Positions 7,647-16,387 of a stretch of DNA of 45,808 nucleotides are shown piece by piece. Below the pieces are notes generated by a model that searched no databases, was not told the DNA's origin, and saw nothing but the letters and a program-made list of their open reading frames with translations. Made by a program: the position numbers and the translations under genes. The stretch's first letter is position 1. Each line of letters opens with the position of its first letter. The stretch comes from Desulfotomaculaceae bacterium (GTDB lineage: Bacteria > Bacillota > Desulfotomaculia > Desulfotomaculales > Pelotomaculaceae): assembly GCA_028696455.1 (NCBI GenBank), contig JAQVGZ010000011.1, forward strand, positions 1 through 45,808, in the 5' to 3' direction.

Positions 7647-8315
7647 TTAAGGGACCAATTCTCTAACCAGGGCAAAGGCCTCAGCATATTTCATACTGCA
7701 TGCTGCCCCCCGGCACTGATGGTGCAAACGCACGGCCTGTTCCGAACGGGGATGGGGAAAGGGACGCAGTTCACTGCTATACGCTTTAATGGCCGTGATT
7801 TTCCGCTCTATTACATTATTGATATCAAAATAGGTGTTCGGAATAAACCAGTTTTGCGCACCAACCGCCCATTCTGTACTCGATGGCACTTCATAGGTAT
7901 ACAGCTTTTTCACCGGACACCCGGCTACAGGACGGACCGCCACCAGGGTGGACTCATATACCAACCGGTGGTCTTTATTCACATCTCCGTGGTGATGGGT
8001 AAACACCACTGCCGGTTTAAGTGTCTTGATACAGTCCTCAATGATCCGGTTTATTTCCACGTGAGCAAGGGTATCCAGTTTCATATCCGGCAGTTCATAA
8101 AATATTACTTCCCTGGTACCAATAATTTGGTTGGCGGCCAGCGCCTCCAAACGCTTCCGTTCTTTCATGTCGTCCCGGTCCGGGTACTGGGTGGAACAAC
8201 CTTCAGTAAGGATAACTACATAAACCTCAGCCCCCATTTGGGCATACCTGGCAATTGTACCGCCGGCGCCATAAACCTCATCATCAGGGTGAGCCGCCAG
8301 CACTAAACATTTCAT
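7647..8315 (-). CDS. PIG-L/LmbE family deacetylase
   Basis: This cytoplasmic protein of about 222 residues has the LmbE/PIG-L signature AAHPDDEVYGAGG at its N-terminus and the second zinc-site motif HHHGDVNKDH in the middle. The family uses Zn to remove acetyl groups from N-acetylglucosamine-type sugars or small metabolites. In a glycan cluster it probably deacetylates an amino sugar or its acceptor. I favour the ATG at 8315, which has AGGTGG about 8 bases upstream; two in-frame GTG codons extend the frame to 8327 but overlap the likely ribosome binding site. It is the last gene of the operon, 3-15 bases after the GNAT gene, and is followed by an intrinsic terminator. Confidence 0.88.
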   Translation of the reverse strand: MKCLVLAAHPDDEVYGAGGTIARYAQMGAEVYVVILTEGCSTQYPDRDDMKERKRLEALAANQIIGTREVIFYELPDMKLDTLAHVEINRIIEDCIKTLKPAVVFTHHHGDVNKDHRLVYESTLVAVRPVAGCPVKKLYTYEVPSSTEWAVGAQNWFIPNTYFDINNVIERKITAIKAYSSELRPFPHPRSEQAVRLHHQCRGAACSMKYAEAFALVRELVP

Positions 8316-8330
8316 ACCTCTCACCACCTG

Positions 8331-9299
8331 CTAATAGACGTCCGAGTCGCCCATGGTTACATACCAGCGGTCATAATCACTAATTAGTTCCGGGACAATC
8401 TGCGGGTCATTGCTCATCGCTCCCAAGTGGGTTAATTCTTTCGTAGAACCAAAGCCGAATTCCTTGATCACTTCATAATGTCTTGCTGCCGGGTTCATCC
8501 AAAGGTTTATCCGGTCTGCCCCCTGTATGGCCAGGTTAATAACTGCATGGCTGATTAAAGAACGGGCTGTATCTTTATCTGTGGCCAACAGATCCAGAAT
8601 CTCCCCACTAATCCCATCATTGCGGGAATAAAGCTTCACGGCCGTATAACCTTTTATTTTATCGAAACCCGGCAGGGCAAAAACCTGATATTGATTAACC
8701 GGATTATCCATATAACGCCACTGCAAATATTTACTGCTCCGGACCACCATATTTACACCGCTCCGGTCCAGGCTTTGCCACAATTGATCAAACCGTTCAT
8801 CGATTTTCTTTACCTCGATAATTTCTGTGTTTCTATGGCCGGCAACCATATTTGGAAACCTGAAATCACTTGTAGCCAGTTTGGGCACTTGGGTCAGGGG
8901 AAACCAGCTTAGTTTATTCATGAATCCGTGATAAGAATTATTATTGGGAAAACCCCAAACCATGACCACACCCTGGTCCTGTAAACGCCGGTAGAGGGAC
9001 TGGGCCAGGGCTGTAAATATACCTTTGTTACGGTAATCCGGGTGCGTCATCGTGGTCATGGAAAGAGCGGTCAAATATTCCTTACCCCTGATGCTCATTA
9101 TTACCGGGGAAACGGCATAATGTCCCGCCAGGATCGGCCCATCCCAGCACAGGTCGATCATGTGTCTGCCGGCAGGATTGTCAACAAACCGCCAGCGCCA
9201 GTAATTCATGGACATATCCCTGCCGTATACCAGCTTAAATAGCTTGATTATTTCGTGCTCATCATCCGGTCGGTAAGGTGTAACTATTAAACTATTCAT
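8331..9299 (-). CDS. GNAT-family N-acetyltransferase
   Basis: The 322-residue protein carries the GNAT acetyl-CoA-binding fold in its N-terminal half: an early YRPDDEHEI strand-helix, the TMTHPDYRNKGIFTALAQSL motif-A region (R/Q-x-x-G-x-G/A type, here RNKGIF) and VMVWGFPNNNSYHGFMNKLSW. The C-terminal half (YLQWRYMDNPVNQYQVF onward) looks like a second, degenerate GNAT-like unit, as in two-domain acyltransferases of polysaccharide loci. It probably acylates an amino sugar or amino group using an acyl-CoA. The ATG has GGTGG 7 bases upstream. It sits between the NeuD-type acyltransferase (18 bases) and the PIG-L deacetylase (a few bases), suggesting a deacetylation/acylation module. The substrate is unknown. 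Confidence 0.8.
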   Translation of the reverse strand: MNSLIVTPYRPDDEHEIIKLFKLVYGRDMSMNYWRWRFVDNPAGRHMIDLCWDGPILAGHYAVSPVIMSIRGKEYLTALSMTTMTHPDYRNKGIFTALAQSLYRRLQDQGVVMVWGFPNNNSYHGFMNKLSWFPLTQVPKLATSDFRFPNMVAGHRNTEIIEVKKIDERFDQLWQSLDRSGVNMVVRSSKYLQWRYMDNPVNQYQVFALPGFDKIKGYTAVKLYSRNDGISGEILDLLATDKDTARSLISHAVINLAIQGADRINLWMNPAARHYEVIKEFGFGSTKELTHLGAMSNDPQIVPELISDYDRWYVTMGDSDVY

Positions 9300-9317
9300 A
9301 GCAAAACCACCAATTAA

Positions 9318-9980
9318 TTATTTAAATACTTTTTTTGTTTTGTTTTCCCGCACCACTTTGGCCGGACAGCCCAGGGCGACAACAGCACCGGGCAAGTCGC
9401 CTGTCACCACGGCCCCCAGGCCAATGATTGTGTGCGGGCCAACGGTCACTTCATCCCTGATGGTAACCCCGGCGGCCACATAGCATCCTTGCCCAATGGT
9501 TGCTGCCCCCATAACATTGACGTCGGGGGCGATGGTTACATATTCCCCCAGTGTTACATCATGGCCGATAACACTGTTGACATTGATGATTACATGTTTA
9601 CCGGTATTGATATTGACCGTTAATACCACCCCGGCAGCAATAATGGTTCCCGCACCAATGTTCACGAAATCACCAATGACTGCCGCCGGGTGGATTAAGG
9701 TAGCGTAACGTATTAAAGAATCCTTCAGTCTCTCTGCAACCTTTCTTTTTATTTCCGGTTCACCCAGGGCTAAAATTGCGTATTTACCTTCGGCATTGGC
9801 TGCCAGCCAGTCCAGGCCGCCCAGGACGGGAAACCCGTTTAGACGCTTGCCCTGCAAATCCCGGTTGTCATCTACAAAGCCAAGTATATCCCAAGTCGGC
9901 CGGGCCTGATTTTGGTGTACAGCCAGCTGTACAACTTCCCGGCCAAAGCCCCCAGCGCCTACCACCACCAGTTTTTTCAT
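9318..9980 (-). CDS. NeuD/PglD-type sugar acetyltransferase (left-handed beta-helix)
   Basis: The 220-residue protein has the two-part layout of the NeuD/PglD family. An N-terminal Rossmann-like nucleotide-sugar-binding domain (VVVGAGGFGREVVQLA, then GFVDDN) is followed by a left-handed parallel beta-helix of hexapeptide repeats from about residue 95 (VIGDFVNIGAGTIIAAGVV onward), with the conserved INVNSVIGHDV catalytic-histidine segment. PglD acetylates UDP-4-amino-sugars in bacillosamine synthesis; NeuD acetylates sialic acid. With the CapD-type dehydratase and DegT aminotransferase of the same operon, a UDP-diacetamido sugar is a reasonable inference. The start ATG overlaps the upstream stop as ATGA, and GGGGAGG precedes it, so it is translationally coupled to the fusion gene. 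Confidence 0.85.
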   Translation of the reverse strand: MKKLVVVGAGGFGREVVQLAVHQNQARPTWDILGFVDDNRDLQGKRLNGFPVLGGLDWLAANAEGKYAILALGEPEIKRKVAERLKDSLIRYATLIHPAAVIGDFVNIGAGTIIAAGVVLTVNINTGKHVIINVNSVIGHDVTLGEYVTIAPDVNVMGAATIGQGCYVAAGVTIRDEVTVGPHTIIGLGAVVTGDLPGAVVALGCPAKVVRENKTKKVFK

Positions 9981-11980
9981 CGTTGGTCCTCCCCGGGTTC
10001 GTGATCATGCACACCCGCATTGCCGGCAAGCGGATCCTGGGACTGCTCCACCCAGGCCACGCGTTTTTTAAAAATAACGCCCGCTGTTTGCCATAAAATT
10101 TTTAAATCCAGTGCCAGCGATTGATGCTCAAGGTACCACAGGTCCATTTCAATGCGCTTTTCCCAGGAAAAATGCTCACCCTTGTTTACCTGGGCCCAAC
10201 CCGTCATCCCCGGGCGCACCTCCAGGCGCTTCTTTTGCCGGTTGTTGTACCTTTCCACCTGATATAATAACGTCGGCCGCGGACCGACCAAGCTCATCTC
10301 ACCCTTTACTACGTTAAACAGCTGAGGCAATTCATCTAAACTTGTCGATCTTAATAATCTACCTAATCTGGTAATCCTTTTTTCCTCGTCTTTAATTTTC
10401 TGATCACCATTTAAAGGACCTGATAACATCGTTCGAAACTTAAAAATTCTAAAGGGTTTGCCGTTCAAGCCGGCCCGCTTTTGGATAAAAATTACGGGTG
10501 ATCCACTTTCAATTTTTATGGCCAGGCTGATTAATAACATCACCGGGAATAGAAAGACTATTAATAGCAGTGCCAGTACAAGATCAATAAATCTTTTTAA
10601 AAGTCTATATGTGGCTTTGTTGTTAATTTTTCTAATATCCTGTTTATGGTTACCAAAATTGCTTAATAGGTGCATCCCGCTTTGCAATAGTTTTAAATCA
10701 CTGCGATTAAAGAAAACAGCTTCCCACCATTTGTTGCCGCTGATCCGTACAAATAAAAATAAATTTACTACAGCATTGCAGGAATAAGCGATGGTTGTGG
10801 CAAGGGCTGCACCTTTAATGCCGATTTTAGGAATTAACAACATATTAGCCAGGACATTTACAATCACAATCAGCAAAGCTGTGTACATATTAAGCTCAGG
10901 CCTGCCCCGTGCAGCTAAATCATTGGCTAAAACCCTAGAAAAACTGAATAACACAATACCGGGTAAAAGCCATATAAAAGCTCCCGCCGCAGGCAAATAT
11001 TGTGAACCAAAGAGGATCTCTATCAAGGGGGTAATCAATAAGGCCACAATGCCTGCCGCGATAATTGTCACCAGGAAAACCCATCGTGCTACAATAGGTG
11101 TTAAGCGCTTCCGGCTATCTTCATCATGGTCCAACTCGGATAACCGGGGTAGAATGACCGTACTCACTGCCTGCGACAACATCCATAACCGCTCTGCAAG
11201 TTGTATGGCAATTACATAAATGCCTGTGTCAATTGGATTGAGTAGTAGATTAACCAGATAAAGATCAGCTCTATAGTTTATAAAAGTAAGAATATTGCTC
11301 AAATGGGCCTTCCAGCCATAACCCAGGCATTGTTTTACGTAATTTGCATCCTGCTTAGTCTGATCAGTCACGTAAAAGTGTGTCCGGACAGCACCTAAGG
11401 TAAATAACAGCCCCAGAAGATAACCCAGGCCAAAGGACAAGAGCGCCCCCGGCACCCCTAAATGAAACACCTGTACCGCAACCACAGCAAAAATTAGCGT
11501 GCCGGCCGGCGTCACCAGTGAAACCAAGTTAAACCGGCGAAAATCTTGTGCCCCTTGCAACAAACTTTTTAAAAAAAACTGTACTAGCTCCAGGGGAAAT
11601 AAAATTAGCGCCGCCCATAAAAAAACTTTGGGCACACCTGGGAAAAGGGACTCACCACTTACCTTTATAACCAGGAGAGCCAGCAATGCGCCCAGGACAC
11701 TTAAAATAAACCAAAGTCTAATATTTGTATCAAATGCGCTTTGTACCGAAATATTGCCCCGACCAATATAATAAGTATTTGCTGAAGGGATACCCAGGTT
11801 GAGCAGGTTGGCCAGCAGCGTCGGGAGCAAAATGGTCATGGCATAGGTACCATTACCCTGCGGCCCCAAAGTGCGCGCCAATAAAACTGCCAAGCCAATA
11901 CCCATTAAAGCGGCGACAATTTGACGCAGCATCGTGCCGCCGATATTGATGAACAATTTACGTAGACCTAAATCCGCCAT
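9977..11980 (-). CDS. Fusion of a Wzx-type flippase and an initiating sugar-phosphate transferase (polyprenyl-P sugar transferase)
   Basis: This is a single 667-codon open frame. Residues 1 to about 430 are a polytopic MOP/Wzx-type oligosaccharide flippase (LARTLGPQGNGTYAM, YYIGRGN, many hydrophobic segments). Residues about 461-655 are a complete bacterial sugar transferase: a hydrophobic hairpin after KRFIDLVLALLL, then [44 protein letters not shown] and RPGMTGWAQVN. The second half normally starts repeat-unit synthesis on undecaprenyl phosphate; the first half normally flips finished units. I know these as separate proteins. No stop or frameshift separates them, and the linker (about residues 431-460) is short and charged. 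The gene is translationally coupled to the downstream acetyltransferase. Confidence 0.88.
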   Translation of the reverse strand: MADLGLRKLFINIGGTMLRQIVAALMGIGLAVLLARTLGPQGNGTYAMTILLPTLLANLLNLGIPSANTYYIGRGNISVQSAFDTNIRLWFILSVLGALLALLVIKVSGESLFPGVPKVFLWAALILFPLELVQFFLKSLLQGAQDFRRFNLVSLVTPAGTLIFAVVAVQVFHLGVPGALLSFGLGYLLGLLFTLGAVRTHFYVTDQTKQDANYVKQCLGYGWKAHLSNILTFINYRADLYLVNLLLNPIDTGIYVIAIQLAERLWMLSQAVSTVILPRLSELDHDEDSRKRLTPIVARWVFLVTIIAAGIVALLITPLIEILFGSQYLPAAGAFIWLLPGIVLFSFSRVLANDLAARGRPELNMYTALLIVIVNVLANMLLIPKIGIKGAALATTIAYSCNAVVNLFLFVRISGNKWWEAVFFNRSDLKLLQSGMHLLSNFGNHKQDIRKINNKATYRLLKRFIDLVLALLLIVFLFPVMLLISLAIKIESGSPVIFIQKRAGLNGKPFRIFKFRTMLSGPLNGDQKIKDEEKRITRLGRLLRSTSLDELPQLFNVVKGEMSLVGPRPTLLYQVERYNNRQKKRLEVRPGMTGWAQVNKGEHFSWEKRIEMDLWYLEHQSLALDLKILWQTAGVIFKKRVAWVEQSQDPLAGNAGVHDHEPGEDQR

Positions 11981-12008
11981 ACCTGACTAAACCCCGCTCA
12001 TCATTGCA

Positions 12009-12638
12009 CTACGATATATAAAGTCTAATGGCATCAAATACTTCAGCGTAAACGACATTAGCCTGTGTACCGCGGGTACGGGCCAGGCTCCAGATAAAAT
12101 CCTCGCTGGCATACGGCCGGAATGCCTGGGATTCATAACATTTTAAAGCGGCTACCTTCTTTTGCACCTGGTCCTCATCGAGTGCTATAAAGCAATTGGT
12201 GCTGAAGCTAAGATTATTCCATGGTATTTCGTAACCAAGAATACTTATATTTTTAAACGCCCTGATCCCCTCCCGGGCCACCGTCAAATGGTCCTGGTGC
12301 AAATCATACATAGATGGTACAAGGACCAAATCAGGTTTTATTTCCTGGCGTAATTTAATCATTTTTTCTAAAATATCCTGACGCAGAGCCGGAAAATCCC
12401 GCACCGGAAAATTATCCAAAATTAAGCAACCAGGCTTTATACCCAAAACCGCGGTAGCCTTTTTTACTTCCCGCCTCAATACATCTCTATCCCAGGTGGG
12501 GGGAACAGACTTTTCTGCTGCTGAAAAGGCTACATAGTAGACTTCTTTACCTTCCCCGATCATCTTGGCGATAGTACCCCCGCAGCCAAATTCACCGTCA
12601 TCCGTGTGGGGGGCTAGCACTAATATCCTTTGAAACAC
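12009..12638 (-). CDS. PIG-L/LmbE family deacetylase, second copy
   Basis: This 209-residue PIG-L family protein has the first metal motif in a variant form, LAPHTDDGEFGCGG (H-x-D-D with a shifted Glu), and the second metal motif as LHQDHLTV. It is only distantly similar to the deacetylase at 7647. Zn-dependent removal of N-acetyl groups from a sugar intermediate is the family expectation. The start is GTG with AAGGGGTGG 5 bases upstream, better placed than any internal ATG. It lies between a GT4 and the Wzx-transferase fusion gene with gaps of about 30 bases, so it is part of the same transcript. The sugar cannot be specified. Confidence 0.85.
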   Translation of the reverse strand: MFQRILVLAPHTDDGEFGCGGTIAKMIGEGKEVYYVAFSAAEKSVPPTWDRDVLRREVKKATAVLGIKPGCLILDNFPVRDFPALRQDILEKMIKLRQEIKPDLVLVPSMYDLHQDHLTVAREGIRAFKNISILGYEIPWNNLSFSTNCFIALDEDQVQKKVAALKCYESQAFRPYASEDFIWSLARTRGTQANVVYAEVFDAIRLYIS

Positions 12639-12673
12639 CTATTCCACCCCTTGTTAACTGATCTGTCAATAAT

Positions 12674-13852
12674 CTAACTTACGTTGGTGTTTCGCAAATG
12701 GTGCTGTAACATATTACCATACAGGACACAGAGTTTTTCCCCTTGCATCTGCCAGTTGTATTCCTGCCGGGCCCATTTTTTGGCATTAATTTGCATACGG
12801 CCATAGAGCTCCCGGTCGGAGTAGAGCTTGTTGATCGCTGCGGCCAGTGACAGCGGATCGCTCTGGTCACAGGTAACCCCCACTTCAAGCTCCATGACCA
12901 GTTCCCGGCAAATAGCCCCTACAACAATGGGTGTGCCTGCTACCATGCATTCAAACAATTTGTTGGGTAAACCCAGGCGGTGGCTTTTTATGGCAGGGTT
13001 ACTCAAAAAAGTGCCTACATCGGCGGAAGCCACGTATTTGACCACATCTTCCACCGGCACCGCCCCGTGCAGGTACACCCGCTCCAGCACCTGTAACTTG
13101 CCGGCCAGACCTTTAAGAGACTCTTTATAGGCATTATGCGGCCCCAGTAATACCAGTTTGTATTCATCGTTCAAATGCAGGAGCGACTCGATCAGTACCT
13201 CGAGCCCCCGGTTAGGAGCAAATACACCCTGGTAGATAATAACAACATCCGCCCGGTCAATACCAAAATGATCGCGCAAAAGATTATGCCGCGGTACTTC
13301 TTCGTACGGCGGGCAATTCATAATTACCTGCGGCGGCTTGATGCCGTACATCCGGGCTAGTTCGGCAGCTATTTCCGGGCTGACGGTGATCACCAGGTGT
13401 GCTTTTCGGATCAAAAATCTTTCCAGGCAGCGCCAAAGAGTCATCTCTCCCCAAAGCCTGCGCCGCGGGATGTTCCGCTGCGTCGCCAGCTCATGACTGT
13501 CATAGATTAAATATGCTTTTAACAGCCGTGCGGCAATATAGGCCGGGACCAGGGCGTTGAGATCGTGGGCGTGGCAAATGTCCGCCCGCAGCCGGAGCGA
13601 TATTAAAACTGCCCGGATAATGAACTCCAGGTATTTCAAAATTTGAAAACCCGGTATTCTTGGCAGTGACCTGGTGTAAGCCCGCACCCGCTTTACCCGG
13701 AAATTATCGATTACCTCCTCGGCCGGTGTTTCGCTGTCTTTTAGGGCAATCACCGTCAACTGGTAACCTTTATCCGCCAGGGTGGCAGCCTCCCGTCTTA
13801 CCCGGGCGTCATTGGTAAAATTATTGATGACATACATAGCCACTTTAAACAT
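12674..13852 (-). CDS. GT4-family glycosyltransferase
   Basis: The 392-residue protein has the GT-B fold pattern. The N-terminal domain has VINNFTNDARVRREAATLADKGY and DICHAHDLNALVPAYIAAR; the C-terminal nucleotide-binding domain has IYQGVFAPNRGLEVLIESL, VYLHGAVPVEDVVKYVASADVGTFL split across two strands, and the E-x7-E-like FECMVAGTPIVV. It should transfer a sugar from a nucleotide donor to a lipid-linked acceptor on the cytoplasmic side of the membrane. Its start overlaps the end of the Wzy-GT4 fusion gene by 8 bases, with AGGG about 7 bases before ATG, so it is coupled to it. Donor and linkage are unknown. Confidence 0.88.
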   Translation of the reverse strand: MFKVAMYVINNFTNDARVRREAATLADKGYQLTVIALKDSETPAEEVIDNFRVKRVRAYTRSLPRIPGFQILKYLEFIIRAVLISLRLRADICHAHDLNALVPAYIAARLLKAYLIYDSHELATQRNIPRRRLWGEMTLWRCLERFLIRKAHLVITVSPEIAAELARMYGIKPPQVIMNCPPYEEVPRHNLLRDHFGIDRADVVIIYQGVFAPNRGLEVLIESLLHLNDEYKLVLLGPHNAYKESLKGLAGKLQVLERVYLHGAVPVEDVVKYVASADVGTFLSNPAIKSHRLGLPNKLFECMVAGTPIVVGAICRELVMELEVGVTCDQSDPLSLAAAINKLYSDRELYGRMQINAKKWARQEYNWQMQGEKLCVLYGNMLQHHLRNTNVS

Positions 13853-16364
13853 TTGGCTTCCCTACCTTTCCTTCAAGCACTTTTGCTCCTATTCCCTGCT
13901 GCCCCGCGGCAAGTGCGGCGTAAATGGCCGTCATGCGCTCCACTGCTTCCCGCCATGTGCCCAGAGAAGCCCCAGCCGCTGCATTTTTAGTCCTGGTTTC
14001 CCAGGAACAATTGCTCAAGGCTAAATTTACGGCGCCGGCCAAAGCTTTTGGTTCGGTAACATCAACGGTAGAGATCACTGCTCCGGTGTCATAAAAACAT
14101 TGATAATTCCGCAAATTTTTAAGCACCGGGATACTACCGCAAGCCAAGCCCTCCGCAATGGTTAACGCTGAACTATCGGTTTGAGGTATACTGATGAACA
14201 CATCTGCTGCCCGGTAAAGCCGGGCCATCTCTTCCGGAGTTTGGAATTCATGGATCCAGCGAATGGCATCCTGAACACCAAGTTCAGTGGCCCTTTGGAT
14301 CATTTCTGCTTCATACTCGGCGCTGCCGGCCCCCCTGAGCAAACAATAAGTAACATCTTTATTAAGCTCAAGGACCAGCGGAATAGAATCCAGGATCACG
14401 CTTATATTGTATAAAGGCGCCATGCTGCGCGGGCTTAAAACAACCTTATGTGCCGGCGGGATATTCAGCAGCTTTTTGGTATGCTCTTTTTCCGCCTCTG
14501 TCCCTAGATTAAAAATATGCTCATCAATTCCCCAGGATAAAACCAGGCTGTTCTTTACACCAAAGTTCTTTCTTATATAATCATTCATTTGATGGTTATG
14601 TGTGGTTACCAGCTCTGATTTGTTTAAAATGCTTCGCACAACTTTATTTTTGCTCCAGGATATACTTGCGTATTGATAGATATCACTGCCCCATGCGCTG
14701 GTGAGCACCGGTCCCCCGGTATATGAAGTCACAGAATAGCTAAATGGCACAGCACCGTGTATGTGCACCAGGTCCGGCGCAATTTTTTTCATCTTTTTTT
14801 CTACTTGCAACATTCTCCTACTCAAATCGAATATTCCCGATGGAGATAAAATGGGAGTTGCCCTACCGCTAATTTCATGTACAGTACAGCCTTTTATGGC
14901 CTGTGCTGCCGGGGACAATACATGAACCGACAAACCCTGCTCTGCCAAAGCTGTGCCCCAACGCTGCACATGAATGCTTTGAGCATTACCAACAAGTAAT
15001 ATTTTGAGCGGGCTATTTTTTCGTTGAGCCCCGGCTAAAAAACAACCCAGCAGTAATAGGTAAGGACCAGTAACTTTCGTATTGAATAAAAAATCTCCAC
15101 TCAGGTTGGCGATTAATAGCATGAATAGACCGCACCCGAGTCCTAAACCAATGTTCCTGGTCATAAAGTTAGTAGGATAAATTTTGATCAGTTGATTAGC
15201 AATGGTGAAGATAGTTAGCGTCAGTGCAAGCACACCAAGCAAACCATAGGAGGCTAAAATAGTTAGGTAAATATTATCAATGGGCATAATGGGCAAGTTA
15301 AATGCATCTCTGATATCCGGGGTTGGCCCTACGCCGCATAGCGGGGAGGACAGGAAACAATCCCAGGCCAGATCCCAGCGGATATAGCGGGCTTGGAGGG
15401 AACCGCTGTAATTAATCAATTTCTCCAGCCAGTTATGAGAAGGAATCACTACACCTAAAATCACAGTCAATGCTCCCAGAGCATATAAAAGGTTTTTAAT
15501 AATGTTTGCTCTCTTATTGAAAAAAATGATGAACATATAACCCATGGCCAGGCAGATAAAAGTTGTGCGGGAACGGGTTAAGATAATGGCGGTAATAATC
15601 ACTATCCCCCACACTATCCTCGTCCATCTTCTGTTAAAACCCCAGAAATTACTACTTAATGCTACCGCCAGAATAATTCCCAGATACAAGCCCAGGTTAT
15701 GGGGATTGCCGAAGGTGGAAATAACCCGGTCATAAATCCTGTTATAGTAGGCAGGTTCCATACCGACTTTGAGATATGCTTTGATATACCATTCATTAAA
15801 AAATATTTCATAGAACACGTATTGAACCAGGCCGAACAGGGCAACCACAAAAGCTGCTGCATAAAAAGTACGGCAAATCCTTCGAAAATTAAAGTGTTCG
15901 GGATTTGCGGCCGCTGTAATTACCAGCAAGGCAATAAAAAAGATAAAGCGGTTAATAGTAAACAATTCAAAAAGATTGTGACTGCCCGCATACAACCAGC
16001 TGATTATGGTCACTATACCAAAGAGTGCCCAGCACCCGGCAAGCAGCCATAAACCCTTAAACCGGTGTCGCTGCTTTAAAGCAGGAAATAAAAATACAGC
16101 GCCACAGATCAACATAATTGGTAAGTCTACTGTCATTGACGGTAACCTATCGCTGAATAACATTGTATGTGGGGCTAAAGGAATTAAAAACGCCGCGGCG
16201 ATAATGATATATTCTGCAGGCAGCAGGACACATAAAGGCACCAAAGTCAACATTAGCAGTAATCCGGTAACCCTTGGACCGGCTTCACTAAAAAAAGCGC
16301 CTGCAGTCAATAACAGTAGTATACTTAGTAATCCAATACAGATTTTTTTCTTAGGGTCAGACAT
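13845..16364 (-). CDS. Fusion of an O-antigen ligase/Wzy-like polymerase and a GT4 glycosyltransferase
   Basis: One open frame of 839 codons. Residues 1 to about 440 hold many hydrophobic segments and the Wzy/O-antigen ligase signature: RVISTFGNPHNLGLYLG in the middle and a large periplasmic loop with CGVGPTPDIRDAFN. Residues from about 451 (KILLVGNAQSIHVQRWG) to 830 form a GT4 glycosyltransferase, with LVHIHGAVPF, SWGIDEHIFN, LSPRSMAPLYN and IAEGLACGSIPVLKN. A polymerase works on the outer face and a GT4 on the inner face, so the fusion would link two steps across the membrane. GGAG sits about 9 bases before the ATG. The gene overlaps the next GT4 by 8 bases. I am confident of both halves but not of their substrates. 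Confidence 0.87.
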   Translation of the reverse strand: MSDPKKKICIGLLSILLLLTAGAFFSEAGPRVTGLLLMLTLVPLCVLLPAEYIIIAAAFLIPLAPHTMLFSDRLPSMTVDLPIMLICGAVFLFPALKQRHRFKGLWLLAGCWALFGIVTIISWLYAGSHNLFELFTINRFIFFIALLVITAAANPEHFNFRRICRTFYAAAFVVALFGLVQYVFYEIFFNEWYIKAYLKVGMEPAYYNRIYDRVISTFGNPHNLGLYLGIILAVALSSNFWGFNRRWTRIVWGIVIITAIILTRSRTTFICLAMGYMFIIFFNKRANIIKNLLYALGALTVILGVVIPSHNWLEKLINYSGSLQARYIRWDLAWDCFLSSPLCGVGPTPDIRDAFNLPIMPIDNIYLTILASYGLLGVLALTLTIFTIANQLIKIYPTNFMTRNIGLGLGCGLFMLLIANLSGDFLFNTKVTGPYLLLLGCFLAGAQRKNSPLKILLVGNAQSIHVQRWGTALAEQGLSVHVLSPAAQAIKGCTVHEISGRATPILSPSGIFDLSRRMLQVEKKMKKIAPDLVHIHGAVPFSYSVTSYTGGPVLTSAWGSDIYQYASISWSKNKVVRSILNKSELVTTHNHQMNDYIRKNFGVKNSLVLSWGIDEHIFNLGTEAEKEHTKKLLNIPPAHKVVLSPRSMAPLYNISVILDSIPLVLELNKDVTYCLLRGAGSAEYEAEMIQRATELGVQDAIRWIHEFQTPEEMARLYRAADVFISIPQTDSSALTIAEGLACGSIPVLKNLRNYQCFYDTGAVISTVDVTEPKALAGAVNLALSNCSWETRTKNAAAGASLGTWREAVERMTAIYAALAAGQQGIGAKVLEGKVGKPNV

Positions 16365-16387
16365 TATTTGTCACTCCGCTCACTTGG

